A stretch of DNA of 64,000 nucleotides from Phoebastria nigripes (GCA_035582835.1 JAYKAV010003437.1:1-64000); one strand, 5' to 3'. Shown: positions 12,572 to 26,706, numbered from the stretch's first letter. Program-made: numbers and translations. The notes: a model not told the origin generated them from the letters alone.

Positions 12572-13097
12572 TGTTGTGGTTTAACCTGGCAGGCAGCCAA
12601 ACACCACACAGCCGCCCGCTCACTCCCCCCTTCCCTCAGTGGGATGTGGGAGAGAATCAGGAAAAAAAAGTAAAATTTGTGGATTGAGATAAAGACAGTT
12701 TAATAAAACAGAAAAGGAAGGGAAAATAATGATAATAATAATAATAATAATGATAGAATATACAAAATGAGTGATGCACAATGCAATTGCTCACCACCCG
12801 CTGAGTGATACCCAAGCCGCGATCGCTACTTCCTGGACCACGCCTCCTATTAATATATTGAGCATGACGTCACATGGCATGGAATACCCCATTGGCCAGT
12901 TGGGCTAGCTGTCCCGGCTATGCTCCCTCCCAGCTTCTTGTGCACCTGGCAGAGCATGGGAGGCTGAAAAGTCCTTGACTAGCAGACTACTTAGCAACAA
13001 CCAAAAACATCAGTGTGTTATCGACATTCTTTTCATACTAAATCCAAAACACAGCACTAGGAAGAAAATTAACTCTATCCCAGCCGAAACCAGGACA
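12572..13097 (-). mobile_element. Solo LTR, avian ERVL-like family (copy A)
   Basis: A 526-bp LTR in reverse orientation, bounded by TGTTGTGG on the left and CCAGGACA on the right (TG...CA termini). It matches the LTRs at 28109-28663 and 44134-44664 over its whole length. Flanks are GCATA (12567-12571) and GTATA (13098-13102), a 5-bp target duplication with one mismatch, so this is a solo LTR left by recombination and not a provirus fragment. On the reverse strand it keeps an ATTGG/CCAAT element (12891-12895), a perfect CRE (TGACGTCA, 12865-12872), a TATA-like TATATTAATA (12848-12857) and an ATTAAA poly(A) signal (12699-12704). The five-base duplication fits ERVL-type integration. Confidence 0.9.
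12726..12755. repeat. ATA/ATG-type trinucleotide repeat inside LTR
   Basis: An AAT-based trinucleotide run within the LTR. The same position is repetitive in the other two LTR copies, so it belongs to the element and varies in length between copies. Confidence 0.75.
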
Positions 13098-13102
13098 GTA
13101 TA
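13098..13102. repeat. Target-site duplication, right copy (LTR copy A)
   Basis: GTATA directly follows the LTR terminal CA; the single difference from the left copy can be a later C/T change. Confidence 0.7.
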
Positions 13103-14336
13103 TTACCTTTCCTTTTATGAATGGTTAATAAACACTTAACAGAGGTTATGCATATGTGCACATAATAAAAACTATCTTCTGCCATTCGTGTATTTTATAT
13201 ATATATAAAAATTAAGACCTTAACTAACACCCTTCACTGTTGTATTTGGGCGTCTTTGTGTATACTGAACAGAAACAGAAGGCTTCATGAATTTCCTGGT
13301 GCACTGATATTTCTGAGGTCAAAATCCTGCTAGGTTATTGCATTTTTAAGTGCCATTTGGCACATTTGGCTAAGGAAAAAAATATTTTTGCCACTTGTGA
13401 AATTAATTTTATGATTCAGGGTTATTTACCTTTTGGATGATGTAGCAAAGATTACTCATTGATTAAAACATTCTTAATCATTTCTTAACCACCCTGACTG
13501 CAAAGCAGTAATAAACATGCCTGCATGCACCAAGTGTTTCTGAGCTAGGTCAAATCATCTGACAACATCCTGGCTTATGTCAGCAAATGAGTATGCAGTA
13601 ACACCTTAAACTATTCATTTCTACAAAAATTAAGCTTACATGCATGTTAGCTTCCTAAACCTAACCTGTAGAAATCCTTCCTGATGGGCTGTCTCCATCC
13701 ACAATTAAGGATTTTTACAGATTAGGTTTTAGGGAATCTTCTGTTAAGCAGAGGGTGTAATGTCAAGCGTCCATCATCAGCTATTTTTCAATGACTCAGA
13801 ATTTATTTCATTTCCTACAGCTTACTTAATACAATTTTCAATGTGTTAATTTTATTTTATTTGGCAATCTTTTTTTCTAATTTTATCCAAAAGTAATATA
13901 AAACAATTAATTCTCCTGTTAGGAAATTTCCCTCCAAATTTAAAGTAGATTTAAATCCTAGTTGGAGTAATATTGGAAGAGCAAATTCACCTCTAGCCAG
14001 AGTGTTGTAAAGGAGTATCCTTTATTTTAGATCAGCCCATAATGAATTCGTTCAAACCAGTGATTAAATGCCTAGCTAGTGCTAACTTACACAAATATAA
14101 AACTTAGAATTTATTAAGATGTTGTAACCTTAAAACAATACAGAGTTAGATACAGGGCTATGTTCATGTTCACATAGAGATAAATACATATGCACTGCAG
14201 AACTAAATATTTAACTCAATTGTATAAATTAATTTCTTGTGTATCTTTACTGCCTCATCTGTTCTGCTCCTGATGTACCATCAAACCCAAGTTTTATTTT
14301 AACATTTTTAATCCTTAAATTGCTTCAAACTGATTC

Positions 14337-14359
14337 TTTTTGTTGTTGTTGTTGTTGTT
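14337..14359. repeat. (TTG)n microsatellite
   Basis: About seven consecutive TTG units next to a T-rich stretch. Confidence 0.9.
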
Positions 14360-17300
14360 AAATCAAATTGCCATAAAAATGTTTCCTCCTTCTCCTTACA
14401 GATTTGGCATTTCTTTTCTGAAGCAATTGGGCTAGAGGCCAAAGCTGTAGAAGAATCAGTCCTGGATCAGTAACAAGTTTTTATACACAAACACACTGTG
14501 ATGTTAAAGTCTATTATCACATTTCTCTACAGAGCTAGAAATGGGAGCTTCCTTTCTCGGAAATGAGAAATTCCCACTTTCCCACTGGGGTGCCCAGTCC
14601 CTCTTTTAAATTCCAAAAAGATATAGGAAAACAGATGTTTAAAGCCATCATGTCTTTTTTATGAACAAAAATGGGCTTCGTAAGATGAACATTTTTAAAA
14701 CAACATTTATCATACTTTACCCCCCAAAACGTGGACATTTATCAACACATAAATATTTTTATTCAAAATCCCATCATGAAACCCCATAATATTAATGTTC
14801 TACAGCCTCTGTATCTTTACTGACTAAAATGTCTGTTTAGATTCCTTTATAGAGTTTTCCCTTTTGATGGGAGAAGTGCAGATTTCAGGACAGTTACTAC
14901 TGTAGCACAATCTGACTGGATATTTTTGCCCACAAAGTAGAAAAACAGAATGACGCTTCTGAAGTACAGCTTCCATGAGGCACCAATAGCACATTTCACT
15001 GAAAAAACCATTGAGTTTTTTCATCGGAATATTTTGACTCTAGACATGACAGTTGTGATCAAAAACTTCATTTTTTGCAGAAAATTGAACTTTTTTTGGT
15101 AATAACTTTCAGTTAGCAGATAATTTAGTATTCCAGTAGGGATGTTGGTGGTAATCCAGAAAATATTTTAACCAGACCTCATCATTATTCAGTTCTTTTT
15201 ATTATTACTGGAGATTTCAGTAGTGACCATGCATCTGGGAAATGGGAGAGAACTTCAGTCTCTTGAAGCCTGACAGGACAGCTACAGTTTTCCAGAACTG
15301 ATTATGGTGTGCTATGGGTTTATGCCATTTAAGTTTTCATTTTGTTTTGCTATGAAAAAATGATTTTATATGGAAAACATATGTATGTTTATGTTGCTAT
15401 AAAACAGACAGGATATGCAGTATAGCTGACTTAATGTTGGTACAGAAAATAGACACTTTGCTTTTCCTAACTTTCTCAGCCAAGCTCTACTACTTTACAT
15501 TACATTAACATAGCTTTTCATGTTTAATATCCTTGCGGGGGAGGCTGAATGAAAAGAAGGAAAAATTGCCCATGCTTAATAATATTAGCATTTAAGTTGT
15601 CCCACTAGACTTTAAAATTTGCACCTCATTAAAGCAAAGATTGTGTTTGAAGGACAGATTGCAAGGAGGTAGGAATAAGAGAAGCAACAAACACACCTTA
15701 TTGAGGTAAATGGGGTAAGACAGCTGAATTTTGCTCTTTAAAGTCTGATTTTTGAAAAATATTTGTTTAGTTTGTTTGCATCCCACAAAGCAAGAATGAG
15801 CTGAACTTTGAAATGGAGACTAAAACCTCATGAAAAGACAACAGTATTTAAGTGCCTTGTTTAAGCATTAGTGGTTTTGAGTGATGGTTTCCAGCATGGT
15901 TGAATTAATAGGACATCAGTATTTTTATTAATAGTTTGAGAGTTCTATCTTAGTTCAGAGATTAATAAAATAAAGAAGGTATAGTTGATATTTAACTGAA
16001 GCAACTTGAATTCCCTTTGGTAATTAATCTAACTGCTTTTATGGGGACTTCCTCTAAAAAACCTCAGAGTAGTACTTAATATTTCCACATCATCTTCACA
16101 GACAACTGTAGGTAGTCAGCACCTGAAAGCCTGATCATTTCTAGCGAGAGATCTAAATACAGAGTTTTGAACATAAAGCAAGCATAAAAAAATAGGTTGT
16201 TTTTTCTTTTTTTTTTTAGATATGTACTTGAATTGCTTGCCTAGGCATAGACATCTGAGGTGCCCTACAGTATCACTGTACACAGACACTCATATGAGGC
16301 TATCAGCCAGAATCAAGCCCTGTCCTCATGAAGTTGCCAAAAATACCAGCTGACACTAGATTCCTGTATGTAACCAACTGAAACAAATCCTTAGTGTCTT
16401 CCAGTAAAGCCAGTTAAGTTTTTTACAATGTCTATTATTAACTCCACACACCAATAAGGATTCATATTCGTGCCTGAGGTAGGTGTGGACTGATTGTCAG
16501 ATGAGCAGTGCTCATTTAAGGAAAAGTCTCAATAATGTGTAGGCTGGCTGTACATCACTGTACCTTTATAGGATTGTCTTCCCCTTTCTCCATTCATTTA
16601 GTAAATACGGACTCCACTCAAGTGATTTGGATGGTTAATACATCGTCCCTTTTATAACTTATGCATCAGTTCATTCTCTAAAATGACCCGAGCTTTTGAC
16701 TCCTTGCTAACTTTACTATTAATTTGTCTGTATCTGCTGCACCCTTGTTACAGGAAGGGAATAGGCAAACGGAGAACCAGCTGGCATCTTGTCTTCCTAT
16801 TCCAAACAGACAGAGTGCAGATAAATACTTAGCAGTTAATACTACTTCTAACCCTGAGACATGGTTCAAGGCCAAGTTTTCATGTGCTAATTGTGCTGTT
16901 TCAGAAAAGCTTACCTCCTGGAAGCCACTTTCTGTTCGCTGGAGTGGCTAAATAAACACAGTCTGTATGATTTGGCTCCCCAGATTAAATTATCTCTTTT
17001 GGATGCTTTGACTACTCGACCAATCCAGCTTTTTTAAAAGAAAATAAGCATGACAGTATGGACTGTGTTCGGGCAGAGAAAAGGGTCCGCTTTAGAATAA
17101 ATTCTTGCAAAACCAAAGTTGAAAGAAGGCTTGGTCCTGTGTCATTTTTCTATCTTGTGGTGGCTATTTGAGAAAAACTGGTGTTTGTTTGCAGACTCTC
17201 CTCTCAGCAACACCACTGGAAGGGGATGGATGGAGGTGAAAAACGGTAAAGAATCTCTGGGTTTTGCTATTGGGAAAAAAGGTACCAGAAGAAGGAATGG

Positions 17301-20122
17301 ATTTAATTTCTTTTCACTGATGGATTGGGTATTTTTTCAGTTTTTTTCTGACTTCATAGTGAGTAGATTAGATAGAGAGGATCTTTACAGATCTTGTAAA
17401 CTGGAGAGTTGGGCACATAAAAGTTTTCTGCAAGTCATTATTTGTGAGTAATCACTTTTGATTCATGTGCTTTTTATCAGGTTCTTGTATTCTTATTATG
17501 ATTGTACAATGATGCTGGATCTGTGTTGTACCCAGCAGAATGCTCCTAGGAAAGCTTCTCTAGGAGTACTTCCTAATTCCCAGGATGGGCTGAGATACAC
17601 TGCCAGAAGTTCATTCTGCCTTACAGATGACCATTATTTAAGTGATCTAGCTATGTTTCCACCAGGTAATAATGGGAGGCTGGTACTGGGCAAGGGATTT
17701 AGCCATACTGCGTTAAGTAGACCTTGAGGGAAGTTCTACTTGCTGGTCTGCACTGGCTATTTTCTGTTGGGAATATTTCCAGCCAGTTCAGAGCCAGCCC
17801 CAAAAACACTTTTAGAGATAAAGGATGTGTATAGTAGCTCTTATATCCTTTGAATCATTGCTGCAGTTCAGTTTACACAGCAGCATAGGAGCAGCCAACA
17901 TGCTGATTTAAAATAAGATATATACAAGTGTTCTGAAAATACCCTTACTATATTATATTTTTCAATTATAGCTTTTTGAAAATCACAAGGGATCAAATCA
18001 TCTCTCATTAAAATGAAAGGACTCAATGAATTGATGTTACTCTAATTATATAGCACATATTTCACATGACCAGCATAATGCATGGATCTCTCATTTTCTC
18101 TTTCATGACCTTTTTGGTAAACTAGACACTCACTAAGAAGATGCCAAATAACAATGCATAAACTCTGGATTCAGATGCTTTTATTCTCTTAAAAATATGT
18201 CAGAACTTCATTTTAACTTTCTAGTATGTGACCCTTGGATAACTGAATAATCCATTCCCTCTGGGTTGGAATTAATACTGGAAGAAATGTGAAAATAAGC
18301 ATTTTCTTTGAAGACATTCAATATGATTAGAGCAAAGAAGTTATCATCTCAGTTATTAGGACACGTGACACTTATTCATATTCCCTCATCTCCAGAAATA
18401 AATATCCTGGAAAAGAACTAAGGCACCTGAGTCATCTGTATGGTTAAACTTAAGTGGTTCCTCTCCCTTTGCCTGAAACGATGGCCACATTTAAATTTTG
18501 GGAGAGCAATGAACTCCGTTCTCAAAGGCTGGTATGAAATGACTGAGTTCCCTGTAGTTATATAAAATCTATCTGGTACTAACACAGATCAGACAACAGA
18601 AGAAAATGTATTATGAAAGGCATTCTTAGTATACTTTCCTCATTGGCTTTCTAGTGACTGATCTTGCTAAATCAATACTCGCTTCTGCAGGCAATCCTTT
18701 GCCATTTCTTACTGTCTTTGGACCAAATCCTACCTTCATTTTTATCTGTGTGGCAATGCAAGGACAACAGATCTACACACGTACAGACAAAAGAGGAATT
18801 TTATCCCATAGGACCTAGTGAATGCCTATAGTTTGACATCTTTTTAGCAACGTTCTATAGATTACCTTTAGGGAGAAGAAGAAAAGAAAAAAGATTTTGT
18901 GCAATGACAAGGACTGGGTTTTATTTCCTGTAGTAAATCAGGATAAGTCTCGAGACAAACACTCAATGGCTAATACTTCTATCAGGCAGGAAATGCGGCG
19001 AAAGAAGCAGCATTAAAGGCAGTTGCTGAACAGAAATTGCACAGGAAAAGAAAAAGTTTGAATAGCAAATGTAGAGAAACTAGCAAGAGCAAAAATCCAA
19101 TCTTAACTTGTCAAGGAAACCCTAGCTATAATATATACAGTGAACTCAGCTTCCAAACTGACAGTCCCTGCAGGAAGGAGGAAATCTCCCAATGACTGCC
19201 TTTCAAAGGGAGTGCACAAGGAGGCAGGATTCCCTTCACAGTGTTTCCAAAACAAGCTCTTTGCTCCTCAGACACAAAAGAAAAACAGCTGTATGTCCCC
19301 TAATGAGTTGCACATTATTAAATAATCTTCCTTGAATAAATACACCACCTACTTTTAAATTTCTCTGCAGGGTTACTATGGTATTTCTTTTTTTTGCATT
19401 TGGGAAAAGTTAATATTATCCCTGGACTTCTGATCTATGTATATTCAAGCATCCTCCTCTTCAAGTCAATGGAAATATTCAACACACAAGAAATAGGAGA
19501 TTAGACTCACTGGTTGGTTAGTTTTCTAATTATTCAAAAACTCCTCCATTCAGACTATATCACTATTGTAATCTTGGATGTGCCAAAAGTTAATTTCTGA
19601 AAACAAATTACCATTAGAAAAAATTGCATTCGGAAGAGATTATTGAACGCTTTGTTCTTTTAACATGTTTTGTCATGGTTGATGTATCTTTTTAGAATGA
19701 TCTGCCTTAGAATTATCAGGGGAAGCAATCCTCCCCCCTAGCTGATCGCCATATAGGTGGTCCTTTCATGAATTTTTATTTGACACATTTTCCATTTTTC
19801 CATCATGTTCTTACTGTGTAAAAAGAAAGGCTTTTACAGCTCAGAGAAAAGTTTCAATGACAAGTACAAAAGACTAACAAAAGGAAAAAATCCTGCATAT
19901 AACAATCCAAAGAAACCCCTTGTAGCATAATGTCCACAGTGATGTCAACTTCAAAACATCCTCCATTCTGATGAGAGGAAAAAGCCAATTAGACAAGTTG
20001 TCCCAAAGCAATGTCAAAAGCCTACAAATTACAGTAGCTATAAACCCCAATCCCAACAGACTTCTACAAACATGTAAATTAATGCCATTGAAAAGCAAAG
20101 TAATCAGGTCTCATTTATCATT

Positions 20123-20156
20123 ATAATATCTTCTGATATTATAATATCTGCTGAGA
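20123..20156. repeat. Short AT-rich direct repeat
   Basis: Two near-identical copies of ATTATAATATCTTCTGA-like sequence lie back to back, the second with small changes. Confidence 0.6.
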
Positions 20157-21386
20157 CCCGATAGCAATCTATGCACATCATAGGCAGTTTATTTAAAGAG
20201 GTAACAACTGCTACTCGAGCAGCTCCAAAAACCGCTGTTTTAATTGGCCAAAAAGTAAGCAGGGAAACTGAAATTCAAAAAGTGACCTATTGCACTATTT
20301 GTTCAGGCTAAACTAGAATCAACTACATTCATTTCCAAGGTGTACGGAATAGACTAAAGAGCAAGAAGCTTTGCTTTTCCAAAATTACAGCAGGTTTTAA
20401 ATCTCTTCTGAATCTAACTTAATACAGGAAACACCTGAAAACTCACAGATACTGTGCTTCAAATATTTTTGAGGCCAGAGACAATAAATTAAAGAATACT
20501 CTCCACTTCAGTGTGGGCACACTCCTGCACTATGCTAAAACCATTACTTCAAATTGCAGTCAACGATTATGCTCTTTCTGGACCATTCATGATAGATAAA
20601 GAAGTAATGGTTGAGGTTTTTGGCTGTAACAATCTCTAAGTCCTAGGGGCTCTCTAAGGGTGAAAAAATATTATGTTGTTTCAACACTATTTCAAAATAA
20701 CTGTTGAAAGAAAAGCCTGAACTATCTGAATGAATTCAAAAAGACTGAGCTGTCAGAATCTTTACTGTGTTTTTCTGCTAATTCCCTACTTCCCTGTGTA
20801 TAAGTTCCAAAAACAGACAACACTGTCTTCCTGCAAGTCTCTGTCAGTGAACAGCACGGAGTAAAGCAGAGGAGAAATAAGAATGACTCATTTCAGCTCT
20901 CTCCAGTAGACTTTCCTTCCTTACTGGTAAACAAAGCAAAATCAATCTCATCTTTGCCTTTAAAGCATTCAGAAACTATTTTTCCTTACCAAGCATTTTG
21001 ATCTGCATGTTTTTCTTCTGTGGAAATCGTTGGTAGCAAAGATGTGTGGCTTCACTCTCAGGGCTCTGTCAGATAAGCACTCAGCGTAGCTCATCCATGC
21101 TTCTTATAGAGATTTCCACCCTGCATGCATAGGTACCTGTGCCTAAGCCTCTGTTTCTGCAGCTTGCCTGAGTGGCATGTTAAAGCAAACCCATTTTCAC
21201 TGATAAATCAGTGAAATAGTTGATGTGCCAGGGCAGAGAACAGTAGGGAGGACAGCTGGGGGCAATTCCAGTGTTGGCAAACCTGGATTTGCCAGAGCCA
21301 TCTTTGAGAGTATTGGTCAAAATTATAATTAGTACATTATTGCAGACTAAATATATATATGCATCTTAAGATCTCATAAGAGGTAT

Positions 21387-21400
21387 GAGAGAGAGAGAGA
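21387..21400. repeat. (GA)7 microsatellite
   Basis: Seven uninterrupted GA units. Confidence 0.9.
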
Positions 21401-22876
21401 TTAACCATGTTTTATATAAAGATAAAACACTGGCAATTTGATTTCTAAAAGCTGGATCCTGCAAATACAGGAGATTCAAAAATCTGTAGAGATTTCTTTT
21501 AAAGACAGCTAAGACATTTGGAATTCATCTTATGCTGCTGTTTAGAACAAAAGTGTTGGAAACTTGTTTTCCAGAACATTATTTGGTCTGTTTTAATTCA
21601 GTGCCGGTTGATGCAATGTAAACCAGGGTCAAAATGGTGATTTCAGCTTTTCCTATTCCAAATCCAAACTTGCCTTGAAGATTTGGTATTCAAAATTTTA
21701 TCTTACTGTAGCTTTCTCAGGATTATCTGATTGGAGTTTTAAGCCTTGGCACAAATATTCTCTGAGAGCAGTGAAGAGATGGAACATATGCTTCCAAAAA
21801 TACCTTAGGAATAGACAGAACATGTTAAGAGGCCATAATTACTCACAGCCAGAAATCTTTGCCTCTGGGGAAAATAGGTTTCCTGAATCTCAATCAGTGA
21901 CAAATATTGACAAGCTCTGTGCCACACTGTGTTTTTCTGACACAGTTTTGTCTAGAAGGTAGAACAGAGTAACATCAAATCAAGGGCAGCTTGGATAATG
22001 TTGTGGTTCAGGAAGGAAAATCTTTCATTAAGTTCCTGGTAAATGAGGGACAAGTGCAAAGTACATCATCTTGTAGACAGCTTAGTCAGCCTCTGTCAGT
22101 GCACCTGGTGCTCTCTTCCACCCCTCTAAAACATAGTTCATAAAAAAAGCAGGAGCACAGACTATGGATACAATTTGTATTCCTTCTTGTGTGAGATGAA
22201 CAGTGGGGCAAGGCTTCCTGCACCCTCCTCTTGGCCCGTCCCTCACCATCCTTGCACGCTCTCACCTGCCTTGCATGCTTGGTTAGTCTCTTTGAAAGGC
22301 ATCCTACTGGTCAGGGCTCACATCTGGTGCGTGCAGAGAGGAAGGGAGAGACAGCACAGGGGTTGAGGAGGAGAGGGCAAAGGGCCATCAGCTGTGGGGA
22401 GGGAAATGACCTTGGTTCTGGGTAAGCAAAGTGGGAAAACACGCTGGGATCCAAAGTTTTCTGAAAGACATTTTCCCCGGTTGAAAACGATGAATATCTG
22501 TCCCTTTAGAATTAAAACATTTTAGCAGTGCTGGACTAAGGCTTGACTTCTCCGATGATTCACAGGTATTTTTAGGCTGGATAAATTGGATATCACTGTT
22601 TTGTTAACTGATCTAGGCACCCCAAGACATACAGGGTGACTTCAGACAAGTCACTTCATCTTTCTGTGTCTGTATTTCCTTGTTTGTCTTGTCTAGTCAG
22701 ATTGCAAGTTCTAGATATACCTATATATATACATACCTGGATTCCTCGCATTATCAGAGTACAGTCCTCACTGCCATTTCTACAAACTAGCCAAATACAA
22801 ACAATTCCTGACAGTTTGTTTCCTAAACTTGTTCTCAGACTCAGGGTCTAAGGGTCTTTTTCCAGTTCATCCTTAA

Positions 22877-22981
22877 TCATAGAAACATAGAATCCTAGAA
22901 TCCTAGAATCATAGAATAGTTTGGGTTGGAAGGGACCTTTAAAGGTCATCTAGTCCAACCCCCCTGCAGTGAGCAGGGACA
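22877..22981 (-). mobile_element. CR1 LINE, 3'-end fragment
   Basis: A short, heavily 5'-truncated CR1 on the minus strand. The left end is the 3' tail, a run of CATAGAAT/CCTAGAAT octamer-like units (22877-22918), followed by the conserved CR1 3' UTR block GGTTGGAAGGGACCTTTAAA and TCTAGTCCAACCCCCCTGC. Identity to the common CR1 end is high, so this is one of the younger insertions here. The right edge near 22981 is where similarity stops. Confidence 0.93.
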
Positions 22982-23762
22982 AATTCATTTTACTTGTATT
23001 AAGCTGCCAAGTGGTCCAAGAATTAGAGGTTTCTGGTCATGTTTTACTTTATTCAGCAGACATGGCCTTGGTTTTAGCTTCCCTATTCCCAAATGCCAGC
23101 ATAATCTTACTCCTCACTGTAGGTGAGGATCTCTAAGTCAAAAAGAGCTATGTTTTTCCACCTACCTATATATCTGTCTATATAAAACCTTGCTAAAATT
23201 TAGTACCTCTATCAGCCTGTGAATATTCCTGGCAGTATGTCAGCTGCAAGTAAAGCCACCTTGATATGGATGAATTAAACCACTTTCTCTAATCTGGTAT
23301 TTTGCATTTTGCTTGTTGGGGCAACCTCCTGAGATACAATACGTGGTTTTCATTAAGGTCCGAAACTTTTAATTTTTTTTTTTTCCCCCTCAAAGCATAT
23401 TAAAATCTTATTCAGTAACAGTATATTTATGAACCACATATCAGAAATGGCTATTTTTTTATTAATAAAGAAATAACAGCAAATCCTATGCAAGGATTTC
23501 CTATGGAAGAGCTTCATTCTTGAGTCATGGTTATAAGTACTCAGTAAGATGAGATATAAAATGTCTTTAAATATTTTATAATATTTGGCTGAAAATCCAT
23601 CTGATCCTGGTGCCTGCCTTGAGCTCAAAGATGGAATTTCTTCTATTTCTGATATGAAAATGACTGCATGTAGACTCTGTATTTTCAGCTGAGTTTTTTT
23701 TTGTGTGTATGCATTTGTGAACGAGACAGAGACTGACAGAGAAGAAGAGATTTAAAGGCACA

Positions 23763-23800
23763 GTATATATATGTTATATATATGTGTACGTATATGTACT
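23763..23800. repeat. TA/TG-rich simple repeat
   Basis: Imperfect alternating TATATATG-type sequence able to fold back on itself. Confidence 0.7.
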
Positions 23801-26145
23801 TTAAGATGTTCAGTACTAGCACAATTCTGATTCAAAATATGAGGATCAGGAATATTGGCTCGCATTGATAACTATCCATTCTTCTCAATCTGTGCCTCCC
23901 TGTATGAAACAGATGGTTTGATATTTTGTAGTGATATAGTAAGCATTCCTTCGTCCCAAGCCAAATCTGCCATCGGCAAATTCATTCCTGCTGTAAATTA
24001 TAACTCAGTTGTCAAATTAAGAATGTGACGTTATAAGAGACCTTGTAGCACTAAGCAATAATTTACTCATCCCTATGATTGTATCCTACTAATTTTTGTT
24101 GTGTCCTTCAGACAGATGCCTTTCCCATGCTGTGAGGTTAAGAGACATACTTCTCTCTGCTCCCATTTCTTCCTTGTCACTAAGTTGATTTACTCCTCCC
24201 TGGATTTATCTGTTCTCCAGGCATGTTTGCTCAACCCCACTGAGAGTAACATCTTTCTGCCCTTGGAGTTAAGAAAAGCCACTGAACTTCTACTTCACAA
24301 GAAAAAGAAGAGAAATACATGATCCTGCTAAGATATCCAAATGGTTCTAATATATTATTCTTTACCTTTCAAAGACTATTGCTCATTGTTATGCATAAAA
24401 ATGAGGCATGTCTCTTTTCTAACAACAGCTATTAAACTAAAAGAATATCATAGGTACAACATTTAAATGTTGTCCTACAGCTGCAGATGGGAGAAGACAG
24501 ATACATGGTTATATCTTGTGAGAAAGAAAGGGTTGTGGCATTCTCTTTCTCTTTTTCCTCATTTACATTCTCAAAAATAAATAAATGTGGGATTTACAAA
24601 TGGTCAGTCTGTTCAGGATGGAAAATATCTTACTAATTCTCTGCTTTCCCCATAATCAATAAAAAATTCAAACTCTGCTATTGTCAGAATCAGGGAGTCA
24701 GAAAAAAAAGGATTCAAAATCTGTAAAGTAAAATGAGAAGACAACATGTAAAGTAAAATGATAAATTCTTGCTGATAAACTGTTCAAACAGTCAGAAACC
24801 ATATTGCAGTTTTAATGCTGGAATCGTCTCTGCCTTTAGTAGTAATAGTACATAGGCATAAATGATGCTTTACACAAATGGTTAAAGCCTCTGACGAAAT
24901 CTTACTTTCAAAGAAGACAATGAGAATTTGGTATTAGGGGGTTATTACTCATGGTTCCTGAGTGAAAGATATTAAAAAGTGATTTATGGGATGGAAAATA
25001 TACAAATGACAGTAGCATTTCTATGATGTGTTCTCCAGAAATTCAAATACCTCCCATGGGTATCTGTGTTTACATACAGTGGGAAGGGTCTAGCCTGGAC
25101 CTGGCTTATACTAGGCAAGAGAATATGAATAAAAGGTACATGGTTTTCAAACTCAAGCTCACCTAGCATCAAACATTACCTCACAACCACATTAGCATGA
25201 TTTTATCACAGCACCATGTTAGAAGCTCACACTGAATTTTTATTTCTGCTATGACCTTTCATCCTCCATCTGCTTCTCACCGTGACTAGTTTCTATACCC
25301 CCACCAAACAGGAGCAGCCTTCTCCCCACTGTCTTGGGAGGCTGTTCATATCAGATCCCACTCCCAAAAGGCAGTGTGGATAAGGTACACTGATGTTAGT
25401 TTCTCTACCCTACTGCGTTAAACACCTACTCAAAAGACTGCGTTCTCAAGCACCCATATGCTATATCACATGGAGTACTAATCCTCAGTTACATACTATA
25501 AAATCTCTGCAATAGACCTACACATTACTTCCAAAAAATTGAAATAATTATGTCTCTTATGATTCACGAGAGTCTCAGGGAACTCCAATATTAAGCGTGA
25601 TGTAGCCTGCACAGTTTGCACATGGCCAGTTTGCTCCAGGGGAGGCTAATGTTAAACAGTGAAAATATGTTGTTACTCTACGACACCTGTCTTCAAAGTC
25701 ATAGGTCAATGCCTGGCTTTCTTTTATGAGTAACACAGACATAGCTTGCGTAGTCGCACAGTTGTGTGGTAGAAGTGCTTCCCGACCCACAACAAAGATG
25801 CAAAATGAAAGGGAGGTGCCTCGCAGTGCCAACAACCTCTCCCACAGCTTTCACTCTCAAACGCATCCTGCTCCACACATCATATTCTCATCTCTTCCTA
25901 GTCCAAAGCTCCCATTTTGCCAATCCCTCTTTCCCAAACCCATAAGTTTCCCTCATTTTTCCCTCAGCACTGTGATTTGGGGCAGGGGTGATATTCCTTT
26001 ATTGCTGTGCCAGCTGAATCACTCAAGACACGTGAAATCAGGAGAAAGACCCAAAAATACATATGGCCTTGCATTTTAGCACTTAGGAATTGGGTGAGAA
26101 GATGTCTGCTTAGTAATCAGTAGGAAGATTGCCCTTTGCTTGCAG

Positions 26146-26212
26146 ACTTGACTTTTGGAAACATGTCTTTCACGGGCTTCATTTTCGTGTGGAGCGCCGT
26201 ACGCTTCAGCAG
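26146..26212. other. CpG-rich exon-like island (unproven)
   Basis: Sixty-seven bases preceded by a pyrimidine-rich run ending in TTGCAG and followed by AGGTGAGG, which together resemble an acceptor and a donor on the plus strand. Five CpG dinucleotides fall within 26173-26203, far above the local background. Two plus-strand frames are open across it. The minus strand also has a 63-codon frame (26117-26308) containing KRTALHTKMKPVKDMFPKVK with G/C at most third positions here. Neither peptide is familiar to me. It could be an exon in either direction, a relic exon, or chance. Confidence 0.25.
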
Positions 26213-26699
26213 GTGAGGGCATATGGTGGAGACAGGTTTAGGAGTACACTTAGTTTGGAGACCCAGGAATGGAAGATTTGTCTGAGTGGTATCTGATCCC
26301 TGGGGCATCCATTTCCCTGACAGCTTTTTAACCCTAAATACTTAAACGAAACAGGAGGGAAAACATGGTCAAAAGCACAGGCACAGCATGGAGTGCAGTT
26401 CTGCAATATTCTCCTCATAGGTTAAGCAGCAGGATGGCAATACCATGGTGATGTGTTTGAGTTTTACGAAACCTTTACATCTTTTGTTTTGTTTTGTTTT
26501 ATTTTAGTTTTCAACTTAACAAAACTACTGGGAATTTCATGATACTTTTTATTTTTCATCAATTTAAACCATTGATTTTTTGAGGGAATTGTAATAAAAA
26601 ATGTACATTTCTAACTAAACAAAAGCCTATGCTATGCAAATAATAATGACTCTACCTTGAAAGTAATTCTTGCCCTGCTTTTATGATTACCAGGGGAGT

Positions 26700-26706
<7 letters not shown>

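Larger units (their letters stand above)
13103..22876. other. Unique AT-rich sequence, no gene seen
   Basis: Nearly 9.8 kb without a recognisable gene or young transposon. The longest open frame (17119-17451, 110 codons) and the one after it (17458-17727) show no family motifs and no codon bias. A TTG trinucleotide run (14337-14359), a GA run (21387-21400) and a small direct repeat (20123-20156) are the only visible structure. Very old repeats below visual detection may be present. Confidence 0.65.

Noticed and set aside
17119..17727. Two consecutive plus-strand ORFs of 110 and 89 codons
   Set aside because: AT-driven chance frames with rare composition, no domain, no splice context and no codon bias.
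22175..22425. Overlapping plus-strand ORFs in a GC-richer stretch
   Set aside because: Two different frames are open over the same DNA, neither has a motif, and no splice signals support an exon.
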